Source: Flaviflagellibacter sp963786225
GTDB taxonomy: Bacteria; Pseudomonadota; Alphaproteobacteria; Rhizobiales; Methylopilaceae
Length of the DNA stretch: 64,000 bases
Reading direction: 5' to 3'
NCBI GenBank assembly: GCA_963786225.1
Contig: CAWAYQ010000032.1
Span: 372,001-436,000, forward strand
Part shown: one piece after another, positions 34,071 through 42,731 of the stretch
Layout: each line of letters begins with the position of its first letter
How positions within the stretch are numbered: position 1 is the first letter of the stretch
Notes under the pieces: generated by a model
Database searches by the model: none
What the model saw: the letters and a program-made list of their open reading frames with translations, nothing else
What the model was told of the DNA's origin: nothing
Translations under genes and position numbers: made by a program

Positions 34071-34757
34071 ATGCAACAGCAAGGGATCGAGGACGTGGTC
34101 GAGTTAGGATTGGAAAGGTGGCGGACATCGTCGCGCGCAGAACACGTTTATGAAACGCTGCTGGGGTCTATTCAGAACGGGGAATATGAAGGCGGCAGAC
34201 GTGTCCGCGAGGAAGAGGTCGCGAGCACGCTGGGCGTCAGCAGGACACCGGTCCGCGAGGCGTTGTCACGTCTGCAGTCGCGGGGGTTGCTTGAGTTTGC
34301 GCCGAGCGGCGGCCTCATCGTGACCAAGCTGACACGTCCGCGAACCGTCGAGCTGTACGCCGTGCGCGAAATCCTCGAGGGCTCCGCGGCGCGTTTCGCC
34401 GCGCAGCACGCCTCAGAGGCCGAAATATTAGCGCTGGGCCAGATTTCCGACGTCTTCGTTGAAACCACGGATCCCGTGAAGCTCGCGAGGTTGAACCGAC
34501 AATTTCATCTTGCGATCCACGAGGCTGCACACAATCGCTATTTGACGCGGACGCTGAACGAATTCGACGACACGCTTGCGCTTCTCCCCGGGACGACCTT
34601 CGAGGTTCCCGAACGGCACGAACTTGCCGTTGCGGAACACGCTCAAATCGTTGATGCGATCAGGAATCGAGATCCCGATGAGGCGGAACGCGCGGCGCGT
34701 TTTCACATAAGGCAGGCCCAGGACGCACGTCTGGCGATGTTGTTCTCATACACCTGA
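34071..34757 (+). CDS. GntR family transcriptional regulator, FCD subfamily
   Basis: A 228-residue regulator with a winged helix (GGRRVREEEVASTLGVSRTPVREALSRL near 40-70, shown partly) and a C-terminal all-helical FCD domain. The FCD metal-site histidines appear in NRQFHLAIHEAAHN near 145 and EHAQIVDAI near 190. It is divergent from the TTT/PrpD operon at 29424-33953 and is its likely repressor, released by the transported acid. Confidence 0.87.
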   Translation: MQQQGIEDVVELGLERWRTSSRAEHVYETLLGSIQNGEYEGGRRVREEEVASTLGVSRTPVREALSRLQSRGLLEFAPSGGLIVTKLTRPRTVELYAVREILEGSAARFAAQHASEAEILALGQISDVFVETTDPVKLARLNRQFHLAIHEAAHNRYLTRTLNEFDDTLALLPGTTFEVPERHELAVAEHAQIVDAIRNRDPDEAERAARFHIRQAQDARLAMLFSYT

Positions 34758-34853
34758 ACTCGGGGAGGGTGCCGTTCCAATCGGGCCGGCGCTCGATCTC
34801 TCCGGCGGCGAACCTCTTACCGCGGCGCCACGGCTGCCGCTCGCCCGTCGTCT

Positions 34854-35561
34854 CTATTCGGCAAGTTCTGCGATTTTCTTCCAGCGCGATTTGCGACCAA
34901 CGCCTTGGCTCTCGGTCCAAAACGACTCGCCCTTATGGCGAATATGTCGATCGAGAAGATCTATTGCCTGTACGTGTTCTTCCCGCTGCACGAAATCAAG
35001 CAACTGAAGATGCTCTTGGAACGACTTTTCCATGTGCTCGGGCTGCGTTCCAAATCTGTTTCGCACGGCAGCCATTTTCGACATGAATGACTGGCGCGCC
35101 AAAGCGAGGAACGAATTGCCCGCGAGGTCGAAAATCACCTGGTGGAATTCGCCGTCATTGCGGGAATAAAGCCGCGGATCCGGCTTCGACATCGCTTTGG
35201 TCATCGAGGCCGTCAGGCGGGACCAGGATTTGATCAGAGCTTGAGGATTGCGCTCTATGGAAAGACGGAGAGCAGCCGTTTCCAGAATTGAGCGCGCTTC
35301 GCTCAGTTGGGCAAACTGATCGCGGTCCATTGTAAAGACAAAGGTGCCATATTGCGGCTCCGTCCGCACCAGCCCTTCGAGGCTTAGGCATGCGAATGCC
35401 TCTCGAACCGGCGTCCGGCTGACATCGTAGCGGGTGGCGATCATGGACTCCGAGAGAGCTTGTCCCAGCTCAAACTCGCCTTCCACAATTTCCCGGCGCA
35501 ACCGCGAGGTTACGACTTCCGCCAACGATTTCGGCTGGTCCAGTTTCAGCATGATTTCCAT
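34854..35561 (-). CDS. GntR family transcriptional regulator, FCD subfamily
   Basis: A 235-residue FCD-type regulator: helix-turn-helix IVEGEFELGQALSESMIATR then YDVSRTPVREAFACL, and an FCD domain with SRNDGEFHQVIFDLAGNSF near 130 and QEHLQLLDFV near 185. It may start at residue 1 or 4. It is divergent from the operon beginning at 35822, and repeats with ATACCAGCAT in the 260-base spacer suggest that it controls itself and that operon. Confidence 0.87.
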   Translation of the reverse strand: MEIMLKLDQPKSLAEVVTSRLRREIVEGEFELGQALSESMIATRYDVSRTPVREAFACLSLEGLVRTEPQYGTFVFTMDRDQFAQLSEARSILETAALRLSIERNPQALIKSWSRLTASMTKAMSKPDPRLYSRNDGEFHQVIFDLAGNSFLALARQSFMSKMAAVRNRFGTQPEHMEKSFQEHLQLLDFVQREEHVQAIDLLDRHIRHKGESFWTESQGVGRKSRWKKIAELAE

Positions 35562-35671
35562 TTCCCTGAACTGCCAGGTCCTTTACGGGGCCCAGGAGAC
35601 ACACGTCTCACGCAACGAACCCTCCGGCCTCTGCGGGGTCCCATGGAGCCGGCGGAACCGACAGAGTCGGA

Positions 35672-35753
35672 ATGCTGGTATACAGCCATTCGGGAACGAA
35701 GCAAAACAGCACTATCACAGAGGCAGATACGTGTCGTTGACATACCAGCATAC
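35672..35753. promoter_or_regulatory. Inverted ATACCAGCAT operators between gntR and the ThDP operon
   Basis: ATACCAGCAT occurs at 35742-35751 and, inverted, at 35672-35681, 60 bases apart. The plus-strand copy is embedded in TTGACATACCAGCATAC (35737-35753), whose TTGACA could be a -35 box. The same 17-mer with two changes recurs at 42592-42608 before the ABC operon. This arrangement suggests one GntR regulator for its own gene, the ThDP/ALDH/PrpD genes and the transporter. Confidence 0.5.
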
Positions 35754-35821
35754 TGATGTTTCAATGACACATAGCATAAAGAAAAACCGCGCAATTAGCC
35801 GCGGTCGCCGGGAGGGCGCCT

Positions 35822-36424
35822 GTGCAGCTTTTTATGGTGGGGGCGTCGCCCTATGCCCGCAAAGTTCTCGCCTTGGCGGTGGAGCGTGGCATTCGAGAAC
35901 TCATAGAAATCGTCATCGAAAACCCCCACAAGCGCCCCGCGGCGCTGCTCGCGGCAAATCCGCTAAGCAAAGTACCTACTCTGGTAACGAAAGAGGGCGG
36001 GGTTCACATAGACAGCCTCGCGATTTGCTCCTTTCTGGACACGATGGGGGGCGGACCTCCGTCGATACCGGTCGAGGGTTCGCATCGGTGGTCGGTGCTC
36101 CGCCGGCATGCGCTGGCTCACGGCGTTCTCGACTGCTCTGTCTCGCGTCGCGTGGATAGTCTGCTGGCCCCGGAATATGATCGGCTTGCCGGGATGGAGC
36201 GGCAGCGTCAGACCACGATCCGAGTGCTCGACCACTTCGAGATCGAGATCGACGGTTTCGCTGATGGAGTCGAACTCGATGCCATCACGCTCGCCTGCGC
36301 GCTCAGTTATCTCGACTTTCGGTTTCCGGAGGACGAATGGCGCCTCGGCCGTCCACGCTTGACAGCCTGGCATGCTGAATTCGAACGGCGGCCGTCCATG
36401 CAACAGACGGCCTTTTTCACATGA
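35822..36424 (+). CDS. Glutathione S-transferase family protein
   Basis: A 200-residue protein with an N-terminal thioredoxin-like domain: the active-site-type SPYARKVLALAVERG (residues 9-23), the cis-proline loop NPLSKVPTLV near 47 and the DSLAICSFLD glutathione-binding pair near 64, then an all-alpha C-terminal domain. The start is GTG after GGGAGGG. It is the first gene of the plus-strand operon. It might act as a glutathione-dependent lyase or isomerase in the pathway; the substrate is unknown. Confidence 0.78.
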   Translation: MQLFMVGASPYARKVLALAVERGIRELIEIVIENPHKRPAALLAANPLSKVPTLVTKEGGVHIDSLAICSFLDTMGGGPPSIPVEGSHRWSVLRRHALAHGVLDCSVSRRVDSLLAPEYDRLAGMERQRQTTIRVLDHFEIEIDGFADGVELDAITLACALSYLDFRFPEDEWRLGRPRLTAWHAEFERRPSMQQTAFFT

Positions 36425-36520
36425 AAGCCGATGTCGGTTGCGGTCCGGCAACGGCCGCAATCGCGATGAGACCAATGGCGGCCAAGGCGTCGTGCGCAGC
36501 TAATCGGGAGAAATAGCGGT

Positions 36521-38317
36521 ATGGTTCAGAACAGCCTCAACGGCGGCCAGCTTATCGTCGACTATCTGATCCGCGAAAAAGTGCCTTACACCTTCGGCCT
36601 CTGCGGCCATGGAAATATCAGCCTGATCGACGCGCTGTACGAGCGGTCGGAAGAGATCAAGACAATCTCGGTTCGCCATGAAAGCGTCGCCGGCTTTATG
36701 GCCGACGTTTACTACCGCGTCGCCGGCAAGCCGACCGCCACGTTTACCTCGTGTGGCCCCGGTTCCGCGAATATGCCGATCTGCCTCGCGAACGCGTTTC
36801 TCGATTCGGTGCCGTTCCTTGCGATCACGGGGAATGTACCGACGTCACAGTTCGGGCGCGGCGCATTCCAGGAACTCTATCGCCATTACCAGGCTGACTT
36901 CCCTTCCACCGTGCAAGCCTATTGCAAGCGTGTCTTCCAGCCCACTCGCGGTGAGCAGGTGGGCGGAATGCTACGGCAGGCCTGGAAGACGATGGTCACC
37001 GGTCGCCCCGGACCGGTTGTCTTCGACGTTCCCTTCGACATCTTCAAGGAAGCGGCGGCCGAGGAACCGATCGATCCGGAGGCGTGGAACGCAAACATTT
37101 CATGCAAGTGCGGAGCCGATCCGGACGGTGTCGTCAAAGCGGTCGACATGCTGCTCAGTGCGGAGCGGCCGGTCATTCTCGTCGGGCAGGGGGTGAAGTA
37201 CGCAGGCGCCGCCAGGGCTCTGCTCCAGCTCGCCGAGCGGCTGCAAATTCCGGTGGCCTATTCCGCCAGCGGCCAAGGGGCTCTTCCAAACGATCACCCG
37301 CTGACGCTCGGGCTCGTTGCGCGCAACGGCTATTACCATGCCAACAGCGCGACGCGTCAGGCAGATGTCCTTTTGGCGATCGGCGTTCGGTTTGACGACC
37401 GCACGTCGAGTTCCTGGATTCCGGGATATTCCTTCAACATTCCACCGACCAAGCTCATTCACGTCGATATCGATCCCGATGAGATCGCGCGCAATTATCC
37501 CGTCGCGCTCGGCCTCATGGCGGATGCGAAGACATTCATTTTCCAGCTCCTCGCGGAACTGGATCGGCGAGGCACCAGCGCGAAAACGGCGTCACGCGAT
37601 CGCTGGCTGACCGCCATCGACGGTTGGCGCAAGGAGTGGAACACGCTGATCGCCCCGGGCTTCAGCGACGATTCAAGTCCGATCCATCCCCAGCGCGCCG
37701 CCCGCGAGATCGACCTCGCTCTTCCCGACGATGCGATTCTCGTTTCCGATATCGGCATCCATCACAACTGGCTGATCCAGTTTTGCCAGCCCAAACGGCC
37801 GGACTCTCTGATTGGCTCCATGGGTTTCGGCCCGATGGGCTTCGGCGTCGCCGGCGTGCTCGGCGCAAAGCTCGCGGCTCCGCACCGCCCGTGCGTATCG
37901 GTCTGCGGGGATGGTGCTTTCCTCATGCACGCGAGCGTTCTCGCAACCGCCGTGGAATATGCGCTTCCTGTCGTCTGGGTGGTTTGGAACAATTATGCCT
38001 ACGCTTCGATCCGCGGATTGCAGCGCGGATATCTCGAAGGCCGGGAACTCGTCACGGACTTCAAAAATCCCGAGACCGGAGCGCCTTACAATCCTGATTT
38101 TGCCGCTATGGCGCGTTCCGCGGGAGTCGAGGGCGTCAGCATCGACAGGGCCGGAGATTTGGGCGACGCTATTCGAGCAGGCATCGCGTCCGGGCGGCCA
38201 TATTTGATCGACGCCAACATTGCCGCCGATCGCAACCCCTCCGGCGCCGGCGTTTGGGAGCTTCCGGGACTCGGCCATGGCCAACCGGTAATTGGCAGCC
38301 GGTATATCCCGGCTTAG
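36521..38317 (+). CDS. Thiamine-diphosphate-dependent enzyme (acetolactate-synthase-like)
   Basis: A 598-residue ThDP enzyme. The catalytic Glu is in RHESVAGFMAD near residue 52, FTSCGPGSANM near 77, a central Rossmann domain (residues about 190-330) and the ThDP/Mg2+ motif GDGAFLMHASVLATAVEY ending in WNNYAYASIR. Relatives include acetolactate synthase, glyoxylate carboligase, benzoylformate decarboxylase and sulfoacetaldehyde acetyltransferase. Paired with an aldehyde dehydrogenase ten bases downstream, decarboxylation of a 2-keto acid to an aldehyde is a likely role, but carboligation is possible. Confidence 0.82.
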   Translation: MVQNSLNGGQLIVDYLIREKVPYTFGLCGHGNISLIDALYERSEEIKTISVRHESVAGFMADVYYRVAGKPTATFTSCGPGSANMPICLANAFLDSVPFLAITGNVPTSQFGRGAFQELYRHYQADFPSTVQAYCKRVFQPTRGEQVGGMLRQAWKTMVTGRPGPVVFDVPFDIFKEAAAEEPIDPEAWNANISCKCGADPDGVVKAVDMLLSAERPVILVGQGVKYAGAARALLQLAERLQIPVAYSASGQGALPNDHPLTLGLVARNGYYHANSATRQADVLLAIGVRFDDRTSSSWIPGYSFNIPPTKLIHVDIDPDEIARNYPVALGLMADAKTFIFQLLAELDRRGTSAKTASRDRWLTAIDGWRKEWNTLIAPGFSDDSSPIHPQRAAREIDLALPDDAILVSDIGIHHNWLIQFCQPKRPDSLIGSMGFGPMGFGVAGVLGAKLAAPHRPCVSVCGDGAFLMHASVLATAVEYALPVVWVVWNNYAYASIRGLQRGYLEGRELVTDFKNPETGAPYNPDFAAMARSAGVEGVSIDRAGDLGDAIRAGIASGRPYLIDANIAADRNPSGAGVWELPGLGHGQPVIGSRYIPA

Positions 38318-38326
38318 GAGGGCTCA

Positions 38327-39781
38327 GTGGCGAAGACCAAATCGGCCGAGGACTCGAGACACGACACCATCCAGGCGCAAATGCTCATCGACGGGCATTG
38401 GCGTTCTGGTGCGGAGCAATACGATGTGTTCGATCCCTACCGAAACGAGATTGTCGGCAGCGCCCCCGTCTCCACGGCTGCGGACCTCGACGACGCGCTG
38501 AGTTCGGCGGTCGGGGCCAAGGCGAGAGCCGCAGCCGTTCCCGCCTATGAACGCGCGGCGCTTCTGCATCGCGTCGTTGCGCTGCTCGATCAAAGAGCCG
38601 AAGAGATTGCACAGCTCATAACGCGAGAAATCGGCAAGGCCCTGAAGGATTCGCGTGCCGAAGTGGCTCGCGCGCGCGATACGCTCGTCCTGTCCGCCGA
38701 AGAAGCCGTCCGGATCGAAGGTGAGCACGTGCCGCTCGACGCCTCCGCCATGGGAGCCGGAAAAATCGCGATGCTCCTGCGGTTTCCGGTGGGCGTCGTG
38801 GCGGGGATCACACCCTTCAACGCTCCGTTCAATCTTGCCGCTCACAAAGTGGGCCCGGCTCTCGCCGCCGGAAATGTGATCGTTCTCAAGCCGCCGCCGC
38901 AGGCGCCGCTGTGTGTTTACAAGCTGGCGGAGCTTTTTGTGGACGCCGGCATCGGGCCGGGCCTGCTGAACGTCGTTTACGGCAATGAAGTCGGGCCGCT
39001 TCTGGTCCGGGATGAGCGCGTCGACTTCGTGACGTTCACCGGCTCGACGCGGGTCGGAGCGGAAATCAAGGCCGCCTCGGGGCTGCGGCGTGTCGCGCTG
39101 GAACTCGGCGGGACGGGGCAAACCATAATCCATGCTGATGGCGATGTAGAGTCAGCCGCAACCATGTGCGCCCGCAATGCGATGCGGCTAGCCGGTCAAA
39201 GCTGCATTTCGGTTCAGAACGTCTACGCGCACGAGAGCATCTACGATGCCTTTGTGAAGCGATTTTCCGAGGAAGTGAAAAAGCTCAAGGTAGGCGACCC
39301 GCTCGATCCCGAGACGGACGTCGGTACGGTTGTCGACGAGCAGGCGGCTATTCGCGTCGAATCGTGGATCAGGGAAGCAGCGACGGGCGGCGCGCATGTG
39401 CTTACGGGTGGGAATCGGACGGGAGCCCAGGTCGAACCGACCCTCCTCGTAAACGTCGATCGGAGCATGAAAGTGGTCTGTGAGGAAATTTTCGGGCCGG
39501 CAGCCTCCGTCCAGCGGTATTCCGATCTTGAGGAGATCATCAAGATCGTCAGCGACAGCAAGTTCGGGCTGCAATGCGGAATTTTTACGGGATCGGTCAC
39601 GACCGCGCTCGACGCGGCGCGGCGGCTGCGGACCGGCGGGGTCATCATCAATGGAACCTCCACCTGGCGCGTTGATCAAGGGCCGTATGGTGGCGTGAAA
39701 TCGAGCGGTATCGGTCGCGAAGGGCCACGCTATGCGATCCGGGACATGACGGACGAACGCCTTGTGGTGTTCAACATGTAA
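38327..39781 (+). CDS. Aldehyde dehydrogenase family protein
   Basis: A 484-residue NAD(P)-dependent ALDH. Visible motifs are the oxyanion Asn segment TPFNAPFNLAAHKVGPAL near 165, the general base in LELGGTGQT near 259, the catalytic Cys in RLAGQSCISVQN near 292 and EEIFGPAASV near 388. The GTG start has TTAGGAGGG six bases upstream. It should oxidise the aldehyde made by the ThDP enzyme to the acid. Resemblance to lactaldehyde or phosphonoacetaldehyde dehydrogenases is by eye only. Confidence 0.87.
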   Translation: MAKTKSAEDSRHDTIQAQMLIDGHWRSGAEQYDVFDPYRNEIVGSAPVSTAADLDDALSSAVGAKARAAAVPAYERAALLHRVVALLDQRAEEIAQLITREIGKALKDSRAEVARARDTLVLSAEEAVRIEGEHVPLDASAMGAGKIAMLLRFPVGVVAGITPFNAPFNLAAHKVGPALAAGNVIVLKPPPQAPLCVYKLAELFVDAGIGPGLLNVVYGNEVGPLLVRDERVDFVTFTGSTRVGAEIKAASGLRRVALELGGTGQTIIHADGDVESAATMCARNAMRLAGQSCISVQNVYAHESIYDAFVKRFSEEVKKLKVGDPLDPETDVGTVVDEQAAIRVESWIREAATGGAHVLTGGNRTGAQVEPTLLVNVDRSMKVVCEEIFGPAASVQRYSDLEEIIKIVSDSKFGLQCGIFTGSVTTALDAARRLRTGGVIINGTSTWRVDQGPYGGVKSSGIGREGPRYAIRDMTDERLVVFNM

Positions 39782-39835
39782 CGGCGGGCCATACGATCCA
39801 AAATGCGAATGCCTTCGTCCTGGAGCACGCTGTTG

Positions 39836-41200
39836 ATGACACAACCAACCGAAGAACTGGCGGTATTTCTTTCAGGCCTGCGATATGAGGCGCTCCCCGC
39901 GGCTGTGCGTGAGCGTGTCGTGGACATCGTTCTGGACACGGTGGCAAGCGCCATCGCCGGCCGGCACGGTGACGAGACGGTGCAGATCGAGGCGCTCGCA
40001 TCGGCTCTTGGCGGTCCGCCTACCTCAACGGTGATCGCCGGCCCCGCAAGTTCGCTCGCCGGCGCGACGCTCATAAACGGTTATCAGGTCACGGCGGTCA
40101 CCGTGTGCGACATACACAGGCCGACGCTTTGCCACGTGACGCCGGAGGTGGTGCCTCCAGCGCTGGCCATCGGAGAGCAGCGCGGCGCAAGCGGACGAGA
40201 TTTGCTTGTCGCGGTAGCGGCAGGCCTCGAGACGGTCGTGCGCGTGGGTGCCGGAATGCGCTATCCCTCGATGCGCGCTCGAGGCTGGCACTCGCCGGGG
40301 GTAATAGGCCTGTTCGGCGGCGCTGCCGCCGTGTCATCGATCCTCAAATTCGATGCCGAGCGCTATCGCAATGCGCTGTCGCTCGCCGGCACGCAATCCG
40401 CCGGCTCCTTTGCACATTGGGGCACGCCCACAATCAAGTTTCATCAGTCCCGCGCGGCGATGTCCGGACTGCTTGCTGCGCTGTTGGCCGAGCAGAATTT
40501 TCCGGCCGGCAGGGAAATTCTCGCGGCGAAGCGCGGCGGACTCTTCGAACTCTATTCCGACGGCGGTGACCCAGCCGCCGTCACTGCTGGCCTGGGCGAG
40601 ACCTGGGAGCTTGAGACGATCTCGCTGCGACTGTGGCCCGCCGCGAGTTCCATACAATCGGTCATCACGGCGATCTTTTCGCTCATCGAAAGGCACGACC
40701 TGCGTCCGGAGCAAGTCGATGTCATGGAAATCGGCCTGTCCAAAACTGTGTACGACATGCACGGCACTTTGCCGTGGGACAACAAGTTCCGGGCGCTTCT
40801 TTCAACGCCATATGTCGCCGGGGTGGTGCTTCACGATCGCAAATGCTGGTTCGAACAGTTTTCCCCGGCGCGGATCGGCGATCCGGCGCTCGACGCGTAT
40901 ATCCGCAAGCACATACGCGTCGACATTGATCCGTCGGTGCAAGGCACCGGCGCCTCTGTAAAGGTGCGCAAGACGGACGGCACCGCCCTTGTCGACACGC
41001 GTCCCCATCCTCGCGGCGACGCGGCCGACCCGCTGAGCCGGGAAGAGATCGTCCGGAAATTCCAGGAATCCGCGGAAGGATTGCTGGAGCCGGACGCGGC
41101 TGAGCGAGCCATTGAAATGATCATCGGATTGGAAAGCCTGCCCCGCGTCGCCGACCTTTGCGCAACGTTGTCGCGGGTTGTGCCCGCAAGAAGGAGCTGA
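39836..41200 (+). CDS. MmgE/PrpD family protein (tandem copy 1)
   Basis: A 454-residue MmgE/PrpD protein with LINGYQVTAVTVCDIHRPT near 80, RGWHSPGVIGLFGGAAAV near 143 and HWGTPTIKFHQSRAAMSGLL near 195. The third block carries the family K-F-H segment. ATG 39836 was chosen over one at 39803 because TGGAG precedes it and the downstream paralogue aligns from here. It follows the ALDH and is followed after two bases by a paralogue. Confidence 0.86.
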   Translation: MTQPTEELAVFLSGLRYEALPAAVRERVVDIVLDTVASAIAGRHGDETVQIEALASALGGPPTSTVIAGPASSLAGATLINGYQVTAVTVCDIHRPTLCHVTPEVVPPALAIGEQRGASGRDLLVAVAAGLETVVRVGAGMRYPSMRARGWHSPGVIGLFGGAAAVSSILKFDAERYRNALSLAGTQSAGSFAHWGTPTIKFHQSRAAMSGLLAALLAEQNFPAGREILAAKRGGLFELYSDGGDPAAVTAGLGETWELETISLRLWPAASSIQSVITAIFSLIERHDLRPEQVDVMEIGLSKTVYDMHGTLPWDNKFRALLSTPYVAGVVLHDRKCWFEQFSPARIGDPALDAYIRKHIRVDIDPSVQGTGASVKVRKTDGTALVDTRPHPRGDAADPLSREEIVRKFQESAEGLLEPDAAERAIEMIIGLESLPRVADLCATLSRVVPARRS

Positions 41201-41202
41201 TC

Positions 41203-42570
41203 GTGGAGTCGAAGCCAACCGAGGAACTCGCCCGTTTCGCCGTTCAAACCTCCTATGACGATTTGCCCCCTTCGGCGCTGACTCACGCCAGGCATCTTCT
41301 GCTCGACTCGATCGCCTGTGCGCTCGCGGGTGATCTCGGCGATGAAACCGAGGCTTACGCCGCTTTTGCGTTTGCGGTCGGTGGCGATGGCGATTCGACA
41401 GTCGTGGGATCGACCAGGACATTGAGCCCTCTCGGGGCCACCTTGCTCAATGGTTACCTGATCACGGCCGTCACGATGTGCGATACTTACGTGCCGGCGC
41501 ATGTGCACATTACGCCGGAAGTCGTTCCGCCGGCGCTCGCAATGGCGGAGCGCGGTCGCGACACTGGCAAGGCTTTGCTTACGGCGATTGCCGTGGGCGC
41601 GGAGGTCGCCGTGCGCGTCGCCAACGGCATTGATTATACGGTATCCGGTCCTCGCGGGTGGCACTTCCCCGGTATCGTTGGGCCTTTCGGCGCCGCAGCC
41701 GCCGTCGGTCATCTTCGCGGCCTAACTCAACTTCAGATGCGCAACGCCCTCGGCCTGGCAGGCAGCCAGGCGGCAGGGACGTGGGCTTCCTGGGGTACGC
41801 CCACCGTGAAATTCCACCAGTCGCGCGGTGCGGCCTCCGGGCTTCTTGCCGGGCTCCTGGCGGAAACGGACTTTGTGTCCTCCGCAGAGATCCTCGCAAA
41901 TCCCGATGGCGGAATGTTCGCTGCCTACTCCGATGGGGGAAAGCCAAGCGCCGTGGTCGACGGACTTGGCAAGCGGTTTGATTTTGAGCAGATCTCGCTG
42001 CGGCTTTGGCCCGGCGGCACTCCGCTTCAATGCGCTCTGACCGGCATATTCGAACTGATTGAAAAGCATCGGCCTGCCTTCGGAGATATCGAACGGGTCC
42101 GGATCGCCGTGGCCCGCAGCGTTTACGAAGCCCACCACAAATTCACGAAACCGGTGGGCAAGTTCGAAGCGCTGCTCTCTTTCGAGTTCGTTGTGGCTGC
42201 CGCTCTCAAGGACGGCCGGTTGTGGCTGGACTCGCTCGACGAAGAAAAGATGGGCGACGACGGGTTACGCGCGTTTATGCGCGACCGGGTGACTCTCGTC
42301 GCGGATGACGCGCTCACTCCGGACCGTGCGACTGTCGAGATAGTTGCTGGCGGGCGATCACTTTCGACGGCGGTGGCTGCCGCCAAGGGCTCGCCGAAGA
42401 ATCCCGTCAGTCTCGCGGATCTGCGCGCCAAATTCGATCGCTGCGTTGAGGGGCGTCTCGACAGCGGCGCGGCAGCCGAACTGGCCGATATTCTGACCCG
42501 GATCGACGAAATGGACGATCTGCAAAGGCTCTTCACTTTGGTCCGCTCAGCTCAATCACGTTCCCGCTGA
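41203..42570 (+). CDS. MmgE/PrpD family protein (tandem copy 2)
   Basis: A 455-residue paralogue of the preceding gene: LLNGYLITAVTMCDTYVPA, RGWHFPGIVGPFGAAAAV and SWGTPTVKFHQSRGAASGLL match it block by block. The GTG at 41203 has AAGGAG eight bases upstream and is two bases after the preceding stop. The pair probably arose by tandem duplication and may act on two stereoisomers or steps, or form a heteromer. It closes the 35822-42570 operon. Confidence 0.86.
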   Translation: MESKPTEELARFAVQTSYDDLPPSALTHARHLLLDSIACALAGDLGDETEAYAAFAFAVGGDGDSTVVGSTRTLSPLGATLLNGYLITAVTMCDTYVPAHVHITPEVVPPALAMAERGRDTGKALLTAIAVGAEVAVRVANGIDYTVSGPRGWHFPGIVGPFGAAAAVGHLRGLTQLQMRNALGLAGSQAAGTWASWGTPTVKFHQSRGAASGLLAGLLAETDFVSSAEILANPDGGMFAAYSDGGKPSAVVDGLGKRFDFEQISLRLWPGGTPLQCALTGIFELIEKHRPAFGDIERVRIAVARSVYEAHHKFTKPVGKFEALLSFEFVVAAALKDGRLWLDSLDEEKMGDDGLRAFMRDRVTLVADDALTPDRATVEIVAGGRSLSTAVAAAKGSPKNPVSLADLRAKFDRCVEGRLDSGAAAELADILTRIDEMDDLQRLFTLVRSAQSRSR

Positions 42571-42591
42571 GAGGGCCGTGTCCTCAATAAA

Positions 42592-42608
42592 TTGACATAC
42601 TGGCATAC
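42592..42608 (+). promoter_or_regulatory. Second copy of the 17-base promoter/operator element
   Basis: TTGACATACTGGCATAC differs in two central positions from 35737-35753. It lies 68 bases before the leader frame of the ABC operon. TTGACA here is 17 bases from TGTACT, an acceptable weak -10. The shared element implies that the same GntR regulator controls the transporter operon. Confidence 0.5.
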
Positions 42609-42659
42609 ATGCGTTGTACTGGAAGCAAGCCTGATAAAGGGCAGTAAATCCTGGGGAGG

Positions 42660-42731
42660 ATGAATGTGAGGCTAGCCCTTACCTGTGCGCCCTTTGTCGC
42701 GGACGCAAGCGGGTGCCGCACATGTCTATAG
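42660..42731 (+). CDS. Possible 23-residue leader peptide overlapping the ABC permease start
   Basis: An ATG directly after TGGGGAGG opens a 23-codon frame, including three cysteines, that ends TAG at 42729-42731, just past the permease ATG at 42722. The permease itself has only weak ribosome-site sequence, so coupling through this leader is plausible. The peptide resembles nothing I know. It could also be a fortuitous frame. Confidence 0.4.
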   Translation: MNVRLALTCAPFVADASGCRTCL

